A stretch of 64,000 nucleotides of DNA from Edaphobacter sp. (GCA_025462645.1 JAOAPB010000104.1:1-64000); one strand, 5' to 3'; shown: positions 53,224 to 62,648, counted from the first letter of the stretch. Numbers and translations: made by a program. Notes: generated by a model not told the origin, from the sequence alone.

Positions 53224-54261
53224 TTACCATCCATACTGCTCAACCCGCTGTAGCAAGGCGAGCTTCCGATCCGGAGGCAGGAAGCTAGCCTCCACCGAGT
53301 TCGCCGCCAACTCCCGCATCTGCTCCAGCGAGAACTCAAACCGATCGTGCACCATCACATACTCTCCCAAAAGGTCGCTCCCGAACATCGGCGGGTCGTC
53401 CGAGTTGATGGTGACCATCAACCCCGACTCGAAATAGAGCTTCACTGGATGCTGGTCCACACCCGTGCAGCATCCCGTCTTCACATTGCTCGTTACATTG
53501 ATCTCCAGGGGAATCTGCTTCTCCGCCAAGACATCCATCAACTCCCTGTCCTGCTGCGCCGACAGGGCATGGCCCACACGCTCCGCACCGATATTGATCG
53601 CCGACCAGATACTCTCCGGACCCACCGACTCGCCTGCATGAGCCGTCAGCCGCAACCCGGCCGCCCTCGCCTCAGCGTAGAGCTCGCGAAACAGATTCGC
53701 TCCGCCTCTGGCCTCATCTCCACCGATCCCGATCCCCACAATGCTCGGATAGGTGGCACGCAACTCCGCAGCCTTCCGAAAAACTCTCGCAGCCTCCTCC
53801 ACTCCGAAGTGCCGCACCGCATCGATGATCCACAGAACGGTTGTTCCGAACTCCTTCTCTCCGCGAATCCTCCCACGCTCGATCGCCTCGACGTAAGGCT
53901 CCACCTCGGTCTTCTTCCAGTAGTAAATAATCCCGAAGGAGATGTAGACCTCAGCGTGCAGCACGCCCTGAGCTGCCAGCTCCCGCACCATGTTGTAAGT
54001 AATCAGCTCATAGTCGTCCGGTCCGCGCAGCCGCTCCGTAACAGCCTTGAACGACATGAGGAAGCCGATGAAGTCCTCGTACTTGTAGAGCTCCCGCGCC
54101 GCATCCATCGTCAGCGGTATGGCATCATGCCGCCGGCTAAGCTCCACCAGAGTCTCGGGAAGAATCGTCCCCTCAAGGTGCAGGTGCAACTCCGCCTTGG
54201 GCAGCCCCCGCAGCCAGTCAACGACATCAACCTCTTCCTGCTTCGCTTGCTTACGAGCCAT
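53224..54261 (-). CDS. add: Adenosine deaminase (cytosolic type)
   Basis: 345 residues, normal size. It turns adenosine into inosine. The metal site and catalysis motifs are in order: LPKAELHLHLEGTI near residue 18, LTAHAGESVG near 203, RVGHALSAQQD near 227 and TINSDDPPMFGSDLLGEYVM near 282. Gene order with the permease upstream (same strand, 9 bases apart) suggests co-transcription. The protein at 24386-26035 is a secreted relative. Confidence 0.9.
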   Translation of the reverse strand: MARKQAKQEEVDVVDWLRGLPKAELHLHLEGTILPETLVELSRRHDAIPLTMDAARELYKYEDFIGFLMSFKAVTERLRGPDDYELITYNMVRELAAQGVLHAEVYISFGIIYYWKKTEVEPYVEAIERGRIRGEKEFGTTVLWIIDAVRHFGVEEAARVFRKAAELRATYPSIVGIGIGGDEARGGANLFRELYAEARAAGLRLTAHAGESVGPESIWSAINIGAERVGHALSAQQDRELMDVLAEKQIPLEINVTSNVKTGCCTGVDQHPVKLYFESGLMVTINSDDPPMFGSDLLGEYVMVHDRFEFSLEQMRELAANSVEASFLPPDRKLALLQRVEQYGW

Positions 54262-54270
54262 CTCTCTATC

Positions 54271-55839
54271 TTAGGCTTTTGGAGCGTAGAACTCGCTCCG
54301 CTTACGGCTATAGAAGACGTAAACCATCAGTCCAACCACGAGCCAGACGAAGAACCGAACCCACGTCTTGGCAGGCAATCCAGCCATCAACAGCAGGCAG
54401 AACAGCACCGAAAGCACTGGAATCACCGGTCCAAGCGGCACCCTGAAGCCCCGATGCCGCTCCGGCTCCTTATACCGCAGCACGATCACGCCAATCGACA
54501 CCAGCACGAACGCAAACAGCGTCCCGATGTTCGACATCTCCGCGAACGTTCCCACGTCGAACAGACCCGCCGGAATCGCCACCAGGATTCCCGCAATCCA
54601 CGTTGCGAACGCCGGTGTCCGAAACCGCGGATGCACCCTGCTGAACACATCCGGCAGCAACCGGTCCCGCGACATGGCGAACCACACCCGAGCCTGTCCC
54701 AGCTGAAACACCAGGATCGACGACACCATGCCCACCAGCGCACCCACCAGCACAGCCAGCCGCACCCAGTGCAGCCTATGCCCGCCCGGCAGCAACGCCA
54801 CCCGCTTCAACGCATTCACGACCGGAGCCCCATCACCCGCCACCGACTGCCACGGCACGATCCCTGTCAGCACCATCGCGACGCCGATGTACAGGATCGT
54901 GCAGACAATCAACGTCGCCAGAATCCCAATCGGCACGTCGCGCCGGGGATTCCTACACTCCTCGCTGGCCGTCGAGACCGAATCGAACCCGATATACGTG
55001 AAGAAGATGATCGACCCGCCCGCCAGCACGCCAGACCACCCGTTAGGCGAGAAAGGCATGTAGTTCGCCGGATGGATAAAGCTCAGCCCGAAGAAGACGA
55101 ATAGGAGGATCGCCGCAATCTTCACCAGGACCATGATGTTGTTGGTCCGAGCCGACTCGCGAATTCCTCGCACCAGAATCACTGTCAGTAGCAGCACAAT
55201 TAGAAATGCGGGAATGTTGAATCCTGCATGCCAGCCCGCAGCGTAGATGTCATGGCCCTGCAGATCCTGCAATCCAAGCGGCAGATACGCAGGCGAAAGC
55301 CATTTCGGATCGAGCCGCAGTCCCATCCAGTCCAGCAGTGCCACTACATGTGCTGCAAACCCCACGCTCACGCTCATATTGCTGAACGCATATTCCAGAA
55401 TCAAGTCCCACCCGATGATCCACGCCACCAACTCGCCCAGCGTCGCATAGGTGTACGTGTAAGCCGAGCCCGCAATGGGGATCATCGAAGCCAGCTCCGC
55501 ATAGCAGAGCCCTGTCAGCGCGCAGACGATCGCCACTAGTATCAGAGAGATCGCCAGCGCCGGCCCTGCTCCAGGCCGCCCCCCAACCGCTCCCGCGCTG
55601 TGGTGGAAGAAGTCCAGGAGCAAGTCGATCACAGGTGAGTCACCCCATGACGCCAGTGCGGCCGGGTTTCCCCCAATCGCCACGCCAATCACCGTAAAGA
55701 TGCCCGACCCAATCACCGCGCCAATGCCAAGCGCTGTCAAAGATACCGGTCCCAGCGTCTTCTTCAACGCGTGCTCCGGCCGCTCCGATTCAGAGATCAG
55801 TTTGTCGATCGACTTCGTTTGAAAGATTTGCCTGGCCAG
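54271..55839 (-). CDS. APC-family amino acid permease
   Basis: About 522 residues, with twelve predicted membrane segments and the APC opening LGPVSLTALGIGAVIGSGIF. Between segments: GSAYTYTYATLGELVAWIIG and FFTYIGFDSVSTASEECRNP. From the TTG at 55767 the protein would lack its N-terminal helix. Upstream, still in frame, the DNA encodes IDKLISESERPEHALKKTLG, a normal start for this permease type, and the frame opens with CTG at 55839 preceded by GAGGAG with an 8-base gap. CTG is therefore proposed as the start codon. The substrate is unknown; cationic amino acids are typical. Confidence 0.82.
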   Translation of the reverse strand: MARQIFQTKSIDKLISESERPEHALKKTLGPVSLTALGIGAVIGSGIFTVIGVAIGGNPAALASWGDSPVIDLLLDFFHHSAGAVGGRPGAGPALAISLILVAIVCALTGLCYAELASMIPIAGSAYTYTYATLGELVAWIIGWDLILEYAFSNMSVSVGFAAHVVALLDWMGLRLDPKWLSPAYLPLGLQDLQGHDIYAAGWHAGFNIPAFLIVLLLTVILVRGIRESARTNNIMVLVKIAAILLFVFFGLSFIHPANYMPFSPNGWSGVLAGGSIIFFTYIGFDSVSTASEECRNPRRDVPIGILATLIVCTILYIGVAMVLTGIVPWQSVAGDGAPVVNALKRVALLPGGHRLHWVRLAVLVGALVGMVSSILVFQLGQARVWFAMSRDRLLPDVFSRVHPRFRTPAFATWIAGILVAIPAGLFDVGTFAEMSNIGTLFAFVLVSIGVIVLRYKEPERHRGFRVPLGPVIPVLSVLFCLLLMAGLPAKTWVRFFVWLVVGLMVYVFYSRKRSEFYAPKA

Positions 55840-56007
55840 CGCGTTCGCTCCTCAAACAGAATTGGTTCGGGTCATCCCGGCTTCACAACTTGACTTGAGA
55901 CTTGGTGTCTTGTTCGGAGGAGCTTACTCCCTGAGCGGAGCCTTTGAATCGTCAACACAACGGGAGTTATGTCGATACTCTGCTCCGCTCAGGGCTTCTT
56001 GCCTTAT

Positions 56008-56163
56008 TTATCGCTTGCTCTGGCCGCGTGAAGCCTTCTTGATCTTTGCCTTGTTCTCGCCACGAGCGCCTGTCCGGGGAGCCTTTGGAGCTGCCTTCTT
56101 GCGTGCCGTGCGCTTTACCTTCTTGCGCTCTTCTTTATCTGTAATGCTCTTCGTATTTGCCAT
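56008..56163 (-). CDS. Very small basic protein
   Basis: 51 residues (MANTKSITDKEERKKVKRTA, then a Lys/Arg/Ala-rich tail ending GQSKR), net charge strongly positive. The ATG at 56163 has a weak GAAAGATTGG-type site upstream. It could bind nucleic acid or the ribosome, but nothing beyond composition supports this. It lies between the APC gene and the helicase gene, all on the minus strand. Confidence 0.65.
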   Translation of the reverse strand: MANTKSITDKEERKKVKRTARKKAAPKAPRTGARGENKAKIKKASRGQSKR

Positions 56164-56201
56164 GTATCTTGCCAATCTTTCTTGTAGTCACGATTCAGAA
56201 C

Positions 56202-59024
56202 CTAGAGACGCTCCAACTGGGCAAACTTCTCCACCAGCTTCTTCACGCCATGCTGTTGAAATTGTACTGTAATCTTCGCATCATCCCCATCGCCTTCGCG
56301 ACGAAACACGATTCCCTCGCCATACTTCGGGTGCCGTACCCGCGATCCCTGCTTCAGGCCCGTCTTCCCCGTCTGTTCTGGGACCTCCAGCCTGGGCCGC
56401 GCAATCTTCTGTCCTCTCGCCGCGAAGAAGTTCGCAACATTGTCGATTGAGCCGCTACCTGACCCGCTCTTGCTTGGAAACCCGCGTTTTGCCGCGCCTC
56501 CGGCGGGTGAGCCTCTCTCTGCACCCCCCGTCTGGTCTTCGTCCTCGTAGCTGTAGTGCCGCTCGCCCGCCTCTGCGTTGGCGCCGCCATATCGGTTCGC
56601 TCGCGGATAGGGCGTCGAATACGCCCCCCGTCCGCTAAAGCCTGACCCATACTCCGAACCCGAAAACTGTGGCCGCGCTGGCGGACTCCCCAGATCCTCC
56701 ACCAGTCGGCTCGGTACCTCCTCCAGAAAACGTGAGGCGATACTCGACTCCGGCATATCGCTTCCATACCGCCGCCGATATCGCGCACGCGTCATCACGA
56801 GCGTATCCATCGCGCGCGTCATCCCCACATAGCAGAGTCGTCGCTCCTCTTCCATTCCGGACGGGTCCACAAGCGTCCGCGAATGCGGAAACAGCCCCTC
56901 TTCCATTCCTGTCAGAAACACCAGCGGAAACTCCAGCCCCTTCGCCGCATGCAGCGTCATCAGCGTCACCCGGGCCTCTTCGCTGTAGCTGTCTGCATCG
57001 CTCACTAACGCTGCGTGATCTAGAAACTCAGCCAGCGTCTCCCCGCGCTCCTGCGCGTCCTGAGCCGCATTCGCCAGTTCTTTCAAATTCTCGATCCGAG
57101 AGAAGCTCTCCGGTGTAGCCTCCTCCTCCAGCGCTCGGATATACCCACTACGATCGTTCAAAAACTTGATTAACTCTGGCAAAGTAGCGGCGTCTCCCGG
57201 CTTCCGAAACGCCGGCGCTTCCTCCGCCATCTTTATCCCCGCAGCCCGTTCCATCGTCATTCCAGCAGATTTCTTCAGCACAACCGGAGCAAACGGATTG
57301 AAGCTCACTGCATCGATCCGATGCGAGTTATCTGAGTCGCCGGCATTCTCTGGGGCAATCGTAGAGATCTCCTCGCTTGGCCCAAAATCAAATCCAAAAT
57401 TAAAGCTCGTATCGAACGAAGTGTCCGCTGCACCATCTACAACCGCGTCGACGGGAGCGACTTCGTCTTCACTCCCGTCCGTGCCAAATTCGAACGAAAC
57501 ATCATCAACGTCGCCTTCAGCCGCCACGTCTGCCGTCAGCTTCTCTGCAAACCCCGGTCCCAGCATCGCCCTTGCATCTTCAATCAACCGCCTGAATCCG
57601 TCCAGCGCGCTCAACGCACGCTGCGGCAGCAGCTTATCTTCAATGGCTCTGCCGATCGCATCCCAGGTGCTCATGCCGGAGCTCAGAGCCATCCGCTCGA
57701 GCGTCTCCATCGTCGTCTTTCCGATGCCCCTCGCCGGCGAGTTCACCACCCGCGACAGAGCAATCGAATCGTGGACATTCTGCACCAGCTTCAGATAGCT
57801 GAGAATGTCCTTGACCTCTGCGCGGTCGTAGAAGCTGAACCCTCCCACCATGTGGTACTGAATCCCATACCGCCGCAGCGCCTCTTCCACCAGTCGCGAC
57901 TGCGAGTTCGTTCTGTACAGAACCGCACACCGTGGGAGATCGCTCTGCGCACCAGCCTCCCGCAGATACTTCTGCACCCGGTCCGCGATAAATAGCGCTT
58001 CATTCTCTCCATCGGGAGCCTCATAGTATCCAATCAGGCTCCCACCCTCTCGCGCTGTCCACAGGTTCTTCCCTTTGCGCTGCGTGTTCTGCGCCACGAC
58101 TGCGCCCGCACCCTCCAGAATCACCTGTGTCGACCGATAGTTTTGTTCCAGCCGGATCGTCTTCGTCTTAGGAAAATCCTTCTCGAACTCCAGGATGTTC
58201 TTGATGTCCGCACCCCGCCAGCTATAGATCGATTGATCCTCATCGCCGACAACGCAGACATTTCCTGCCGGACCCGCCAGTAGCTTCATCAACTCATACT
58301 GCGGCCGGTTCGTATCCTGGTACTCATCGATCAAAAGATATTTGTAACGTCGGTTGTATCTTTCTCTCGTCTCTGCCGAGGACTTCAGCAGCCGTACCGT
58401 CTCCAATAGCAGATCGTCGAAGTCCAGCGCATTCGCCTTGAACAGCTCCTTCTTGTAGATCTCGAAGATGTGCGCAATCTTCTCCTCCATAGGATTAGAA
58501 CTCGCTAGAAAGTACTCCCGTGGATCGATCATGTGATTCTTCGCCCATGAGATCCTTCCCAGTGCCACCCTTGGCTTCAGGCTCTTGTCATCGATCCCCA
58601 ACCGCTTCAGCGCAGTCTTCACCACCGCCTGCTGATCGGTCTCGTCATAGATGGCAAATGTTCGTGTAAGCCCTACGCCATTCACGCGCAGAGCCTCGAT
58701 ATCCCGGCGCAGCACTCGCACGCAGAAGCTGTGGAACGTAGCCAGCATAGGCTTGGCTAACGAAGTGTGCCCCAGAATCTTATCGACGCGTTCGGCCATC
58801 TCCTTCGCGGCCTTGTTTGTAAACGTCACCGCCAGAATCGAGTCCGCCGGCACCCCTCGCTCTTGAATCAAATAAGCGATCCGATGCGTAATAACCCGTG
58901 TCTTGCCACTACCCGCACCCGCCAGCAAAAGCACCGGCCCATCAACCGACCGAATTCCCTCCTGCTGCTGAGGATTCATATTTTCTAAAAGATGACTCAA
59001 CTCGATACACACTCCATTAACCAT
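56202..59024 (-). CDS. pcrA: PcrA/UvrD-type DNA helicase
   Basis: 940 residues. An SF1A helicase for DNA repair and removal of stalled transcription. Motif I GPVLLLAGAGSGKTRVITHR (near 29), DEYQDTNRPQYEL (motif II), GDEDQSIYSWRGA (motif III), LEQNYRSTQ (motif IV), and VTLMTLHAAKGLEFPLVFLT (motif V) are all clear. The C-terminal module (GSRVRHPKYGEGIVFRRE) is the Tudor-like domain that binds RNA polymerase. Residues about 495-608 are an acidic Asp/Ser/Phe-rich insert not seen in most PcrA. Confidence 0.93.
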   Translation of the reverse strand: MVNGVCIELSHLLENMNPQQQEGIRSVDGPVLLLAGAGSGKTRVITHRIAYLIQERGVPADSILAVTFTNKAAKEMAERVDKILGHTSLAKPMLATFHSFCVRVLRRDIEALRVNGVGLTRTFAIYDETDQQAVVKTALKRLGIDDKSLKPRVALGRISWAKNHMIDPREYFLASSNPMEEKIAHIFEIYKKELFKANALDFDDLLLETVRLLKSSAETRERYNRRYKYLLIDEYQDTNRPQYELMKLLAGPAGNVCVVGDEDQSIYSWRGADIKNILEFEKDFPKTKTIRLEQNYRSTQVILEGAGAVVAQNTQRKGKNLWTAREGGSLIGYYEAPDGENEALFIADRVQKYLREAGAQSDLPRCAVLYRTNSQSRLVEEALRRYGIQYHMVGGFSFYDRAEVKDILSYLKLVQNVHDSIALSRVVNSPARGIGKTTMETLERMALSSGMSTWDAIGRAIEDKLLPQRALSALDGFRRLIEDARAMLGPGFAEKLTADVAAEGDVDDVSFEFGTDGSEDEVAPVDAVVDGAADTSFDTSFNFGFDFGPSEEISTIAPENAGDSDNSHRIDAVSFNPFAPVVLKKSAGMTMERAAGIKMAEEAPAFRKPGDAATLPELIKFLNDRSGYIRALEEEATPESFSRIENLKELANAAQDAQERGETLAEFLDHAALVSDADSYSEEARVTLMTLHAAKGLEFPLVFLTGMEEGLFPHSRTLVDPSGMEEERRLCYVGMTRAMDTLVMTRARYRRRYGSDMPESSIASRFLEEVPSRLVEDLGSPPARPQFSGSEYGSGFSGRGAYSTPYPRANRYGGANAEAGERHYSYEDEDQTGGAERGSPAGGAAKRGFPSKSGSGSGSIDNVANFFAARGQKIARPRLEVPEQTGKTGLKQGSRVRHPKYGEGIVFRREGDGDDAKITVQFQQHGVKKLVEKFAQLERL

Positions 59025-59291
59025 TTTAAGCGCCCACCCTGTTGAGTTCCTAATAACAGCTCATTGCTCGCTGCGGAGCGATGGCGTCCTTGCTTTATCT
59101 TTCTGCTGATCTTCATCCCTGATCTCTGATCCTTCGTCACAGCTTTGTTCCTCTAGTCACAATGATCCATTTCGTTTGGTTCGACACGGAACCTTTCTCG
59201 TCTAATCCCCGTACTGCCTATCAACGATGAGCTCTCTGAACCATGGCAGAGAGTTCCCCGTCGAAATCTCGTAACACTCGGAGCGATATCC

Positions 59292-59627
59292 ATGAAGCGC
59301 CATAGTTCTCTTGCCATCGCAGTCATCGCTACCACTCTCCTCGCGCCTTCGGCTATCTTCGCCGCACCCGCAATCCATTCACCGGTGAACGCGATGTTCA
59401 ACAAGACCAAGACAATCAAGTTCACTCTCACCAACGACTCCACCTCTACGATGGATCTGAAGGTAGGTGACGATCTCGTCAAACTGGAGCCGGGCAAGTC
59501 CCTTAGTGTCAGTCTGCCTCTCGGCGCGCGTGTCCTCGCCAATAGCGAAACACCGTTCCATCAGGTAGGCTCCGTTATCGCGGAGGTCTCAACCTCACTG
59601 AGTGGCGCTATCGTTCATATCAAATAG
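59292..59627 (+). CDS. Secreted hypothetical protein
   Basis: 111 residues. A signal peptide (residues 1 to about 24, ending IFAAP) is followed by a beta-rich domain (IKFTLTNDSTSTMDLKVGDD, then KLEPGKSLSVSLPLGA). It may be an immunoglobulin-like or adhesion domain, but no family is recognised. The gene is alone between the helicase and LOG genes. Confidence 0.65.
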   Translation: MKRHSSLAIAVIATTLLAPSAIFAAPAIHSPVNAMFNKTKTIKFTLTNDSTSTMDLKVGDDLVKLEPGKSLSVSLPLGARVLANSETPFHQVGSVIAEVSTSLSGAIVHIK

Positions 59628-59787
59628 ACTCATCATCGCAGAGGGTATCTAGCACTCTGGGCCGACCCGTCCGAATCCTGATTAGAAGGCGCTGGGGTTG
59701 GCCCTCTGCAAGCCGTCACCGTAAGAATCCTGCAATTCATAAGGCTGTTTTACTTCCATGTGATGCAGCCTTGATATCCTTTCCCTG

Positions 59788-60345
59788 ATGATTCAGAACA
59801 TAGCCGTCTTCTGCGCCTCCGCTAATGGAACCAACCCCATCTACCGCGAAGCCGCCGAACTCCTCGGTCGCACCCTCGCCCAGCGGAACATCGGCCTCAT
59901 CTACGGCGGGGCCACTGTCGGTCTCATGTGCGCCGTGGCCGAATCTTCTCTCGCTGCCGGAGGCCGTGTCGTCGGCGTTATCCCTGAGGTCCTCGTCGAT
60001 CTCGAAGTAGCTCACCACGGCATCACCGAGCTTCACATCACCGACACCATGCACACTCGTAAGGCTCTCATGGGCGAAAAGTCAGACGCCTTCATTATTC
60101 TTCCTGGCGGCTTTGGCACCTTCGAGGAGATGTTCGAGGTTCTCGCCTGGCAGACCCTCAAGCTCCACCAGAAGCCTATCCTCCTGCTTAACCTCAACGG
60201 CTTCTATGACAAGCTTCTCGCCTTTCTCGATCACTGCGTCACCGAAGGCATGCTCAAGCCGAAGAGCCGCGAGATACTCCTCGTCGCCAATACCGTTGAG
60301 CAAGCATTGAATCTCCTCGGCATCGCTCCGACGACCAGCGCCTAG
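59788..60345 (+). CDS. LOG-family protein (cytokinin riboside phosphoribohydrolase type)
   Basis: 185 residues, TIGR00730 type. A Rossmann-like fold with IAVFCASANGTNPIYREAAE near residue 4 and the signature PGGFGTFEEMFEVLAWQTLK near 106. Members remove ribose-5-phosphate from nucleoside monophosphates. The function in bacteria without plants is not certain. The 3' end overlaps the stop of the convergent DUF3050 gene by four bases. Confidence 0.88.
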   Translation: MIQNIAVFCASANGTNPIYREAAELLGRTLAQRNIGLIYGGATVGLMCAVAESSLAAGGRVVGVIPEVLVDLEVAHHGITELHITDTMHTRKALMGEKSDAFIILPGGFGTFEEMFEVLAWQTLKLHQKPILLLNLNGFYDKLLAFLDHCVTEGMLKPKSREILLVANTVEQALNLLGIAPTTSA

Positions 60346-61154
60346 CTGAGCAGCATGGCTCCGGCACTTCGCCTCTCCATCAACGCATCCGCAATCCCAT
60401 CCCACAGTTCCAGCCGCGCAAGCAGCGCCAGTTCTGCCGCTTCACCAGCCTCTTGCCACTTCACCGCATCCGTGCCGCACAGCTCGGCGATCATCCGCAG
60501 AGCCATCGGCCCATGCTCTTCGCCGTCGACCTCGATGTGCCGATCCAGATACCAGCGAAAGATCGACAGCCGTCCCGACAGCCTCTCATCCTGGTCACGG
60601 ATAAACCCACGAAACATATCGGGAATCAGGTCCTCCCGCCCGAACGTGAAGGCCGCTGCGGTGGCATGCAGCTTGCCCTCTTCGATGCAAGCAAACGTAG
60701 TCCGTACAAAGTTCTGCGCCGCCCGGCTTGCTCCACTCCGTGCCAGCGCTCTCGACCACTCTGCCCCACCCTCCAACTCTCGCAGCAGGTTGTCGATAGC
60801 GGATAGGTCTGCCCCACACTCCTGCATCGCCCCCCGGTACAACTCGAAATGGCTCATCGGCGAGCCCTGGTACACATCGCTCTCCTCACCCGCCACAATC
60901 TCGTTCACCAGCCGCCTGCTCTCCGGAAACCTGCTCGGCACCCACGGCACCTCCACGCAGGTCAGACTGCGCTGCAGCATCTTCAGGAGCGACATGAAAT
61001 CCCACACCGCAAACACATGCGATTCCATAAAGAGTCGCAGATCGTCAATCGTCTCAAGCGTCCGGTAAAGACGATGCTCTGCCAGTCTCGTATACAGCGG
61101 TCGCAGCCGCTCCGAAAGCTCGACCAACTCCTCTGACAAGTTTGCTCCGTTCAA
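60342..61154 (-). CDS. DUF3050 / haem-oxygenase-fold protein
   Basis: 270 residues. Family features are LRPLYTRLAEHRLYRTLETI near 15, FMESHVFAVWDFMSLLKMLQ near 41, and a later DERLSGRLSIFRWYLDRHIE. The fold is all-helical, like haem oxygenase and TenA; the substrate is unknown. The start is taken as TTG 61154, which overlaps the DUF971 stop as TTGA with GGGGAAGG upstream. An in-frame ATG at 61247 would overlap the upstream gene by about 97 bases. Confidence 0.75.
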   Translation of the reverse strand: MNGANLSEELVELSERLRPLYTRLAEHRLYRTLETIDDLRLFMESHVFAVWDFMSLLKMLQRSLTCVEVPWVPSRFPESRRLVNEIVAGEESDVYQGSPMSHFELYRGAMQECGADLSAIDNLLRELEGGAEWSRALARSGASRAAQNFVRTTFACIEEGKLHATAAAFTFGREDLIPDMFRGFIRDQDERLSGRLSIFRWYLDRHIEVDGEEHGPMALRMIAELCGTDAVKWQEAGEAAELALLARLELWDGIADALMERRSAGAMLLS

Positions 61155-61591
61155 GAAGCCTTCCCCTTCGCCACACACCTCTCGCACTGGCAGACTCGCC
61201 GCAGGTACTCCCACGAGTAAATTCCGCTCTCGTGCCCATCGGTCCATTTGAACTTCAAGGCATACTTGCCGACAGGAATCACCTCCAGCGGCCGCACCGG
61301 AGCCTCATACATCACCAGCAACGACTGCGGCTTCGGCTTGGGGACTCCTGCTGGCCGACCGCTCTTATCCCGATCCTCATGGCACGTCGCGCACGGACAC
61401 GCATTCCGCAGCCACGCAAAATTCCATGTGCTGTGATGCCCATCCTTCCAATCGATCTCGACGCCCGTGCCCTCCGTCTTCATCACGCGCACCTTCTTCG
61501 GAGTTACCGCATCCTCCGGCAGTCGCTCCTCCTCGCCCGACTCACGCTGCGCCTGCTCTGCACTTACAATCCGAATTCCCTCGTGGCTCAT
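61151..61591 (-). CDS. DUF971-domain protein
   Basis: 146 residues. A DUF971 domain is seen, with EIDWKDGHHSTWNFAWLRNA, then the cysteine-containing CPCATCHEDRDKSGRP, YALKFKWTDGHESGIYSWEY, and the end LRRVCQCERCVAKGKAS. This domain also occurs at the N-terminus of gamma-butyrobetaine hydroxylase-like proteins and in iron-sulfur-linked proteins; a metal-binding role is plausible through the CxxC pairs. It is translationally coupled to the DUF3050 gene. Confidence 0.82.
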   Translation of the reverse strand: MSHEGIRIVSAEQAQRESGEEERLPEDAVTPKKVRVMKTEGTGVEIDWKDGHHSTWNFAWLRNACPCATCHEDRDKSGRPAGVPKPKPQSLLVMYEAPVRPLEVIPVGKYALKFKWTDGHESGIYSWEYLRRVCQCERCVAKGKAS

Positions 61592-61869
61592 ATCTCTCGA
61601 ACCTCCTTCCCGGCCTCTCGCTCAAACGAAGCTTCAATACAAGAATGCTTATCGATAGCATCACCAGCGTCACTGCATTTGCTGCCGCTACCGGCCTGGA
61701 GTGCGACAGCACGCCATAGATCACCCATAATGCCGTCCCCGTCGAGGAGATCGAAAGTATCCCGAGTGATATATCCCTCGCCGAGTGCAGCTTCACCACG
61801 CGAATCAACTGCGGCAGAAAAGAGATCGTCGTACACGTAATCGATGAAGTTGATTGCGTCTTGTTGCAT
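61542..61869 (-). pseudogene. SemiSWEET sugar transporter, frameshifted
   Basis: From the ATG at 61869 (overlapping the TauE stop) the frame reads MQQDAINFIDYV, which fits a SemiSWEET start. The rest of the transporter is in another frame: TTISFLPQLIRVVKLHSARD, then the PQL region, GTALWVIYGVLSHSRPVAAA and VTLVMLSISILVLKLR. About seven residues of the first helix are lost and the frame shifts near 61830, so the gene is probably dead. The 3' end overlaps the DUF971 gene by about 50 bases. Confidence 0.75.
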
Positions 61870-62648
61870 CATCCGTTTCTCCAGAAGAAGTACGCCGCCA
61901 TGACACAACCGGTGATCACCACGATCGTTCGCAGCACATTCGCATTCATCCGCCGCGCGTACTGTGCTCCAACATAGCCCCCAGCGCCCGCGAATACCAT
62001 TGAGATCAGGCAGTAGCGCCAGATCACTGCTCCGCTCAGCACAAATGTCAGCACGGCGCAGAGGTTCGACAGGCAGGCCGCCAGCACCTTCAGCGAGTTC
62101 AGCTCATTCATCTCCTCCACGCCAAACAGAGCCAATACGCTCATAATCAAAAATCCTGCACCCGCCCCGAAATACCCGATGTAGAAGCACACCGGCAGCA
62201 GTACGAAGAACAGTGGTACGATCGCCGGCGCCTTTTTTACATGCGGTTCAGCCGATCGTCGCCGTAGCCAGCGCGATACCGGCCCACTGATCCCGAACAG
62301 CAGGGAAGCAACCAGTAGCAGCCACGGAACCATATGCAGAAACGTGATCTGCCGCGTGTTCAGCAGTAACACAGCTCCACTTACCCCGCCCAGTACCGAA
62401 GCAGTGCAGATCACTGGCAGCAGATCTCGCCTCATGTCGTCCCGCAACGCTGCCACCGAGGTCAATTGCCCCGGCCATAAAGCCACGGTATTCGTCGCAT
62501 TTGCTTGGATCGGCAGCACTCCGACTGCCAGCATCGCCGGAAACGAGAGAAACGACCCGCCTCCAGCCATAGCATTCATCACGCCCGCGATCAATGAGGC
62601 CACAACCAACCACACGTAGTGCCAATGCGAGTTAAAAGTTGAAGTCAT
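61869..62648 (-). CDS. TauE/SafE-family sulfite exporter-like permease
   Basis: 259 residues with eight or so membrane segments. The start, VASLIAGVMNAMAGGGSFLS, is the family signature, followed by FPAMLAVGVLPIQANATNTV and, in the second half, GYFGAGAGFLIMSVLALFGV. Members move sulfite, sulfoacetate or similar anions across the inner membrane; the substrate is unknown. The stop overlaps the start of the SemiSWEET pseudogene. Confidence 0.87.
   Translation of the reverse strand: MTSTFNSHWHYVWLVVASLIAGVMNAMAGGGSFLSFPAMLAVGVLPIQANATNTVALWPGQLTSVAALRDDMRRDLLPVICTASVLGGVSGAVLLLNTRQITFLHMVPWLLLVASLLFGISGPVSRWLRRRSAEPHVKKAPAIVPLFFVLLPVCFYIGYFGAGAGFLIMSVLALFGVEEMNELNSLKVLAACLSNLCAVLTFVLSGAVIWRYCLISMVFAGAGGYVGAQYARRMNANVLRTIVVITGCVMAAYFFWRNG

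Noticed and set aside
53347..55104. Plus-strand frame of 585 codons opposite the deaminase and permease genes
   Set aside because: Antisense to two genes with clear motifs; the product is Arg/His/Gln-rich noise.
55862..56272. Plus-strand frame of 136 codons between the permease and helicase genes
   Set aside because: It overlaps the better supported 51-residue gene on the minus strand and the helicase 3' end, and has no family features.
61588..61908. Minus-strand frame of 106 codons overlapping the SemiSWEET region
   Set aside because: Only its first dozen codons after ATG 61869 resemble a transporter start; the rest is out of frame with the conserved part, so it is reported as a pseudogene.
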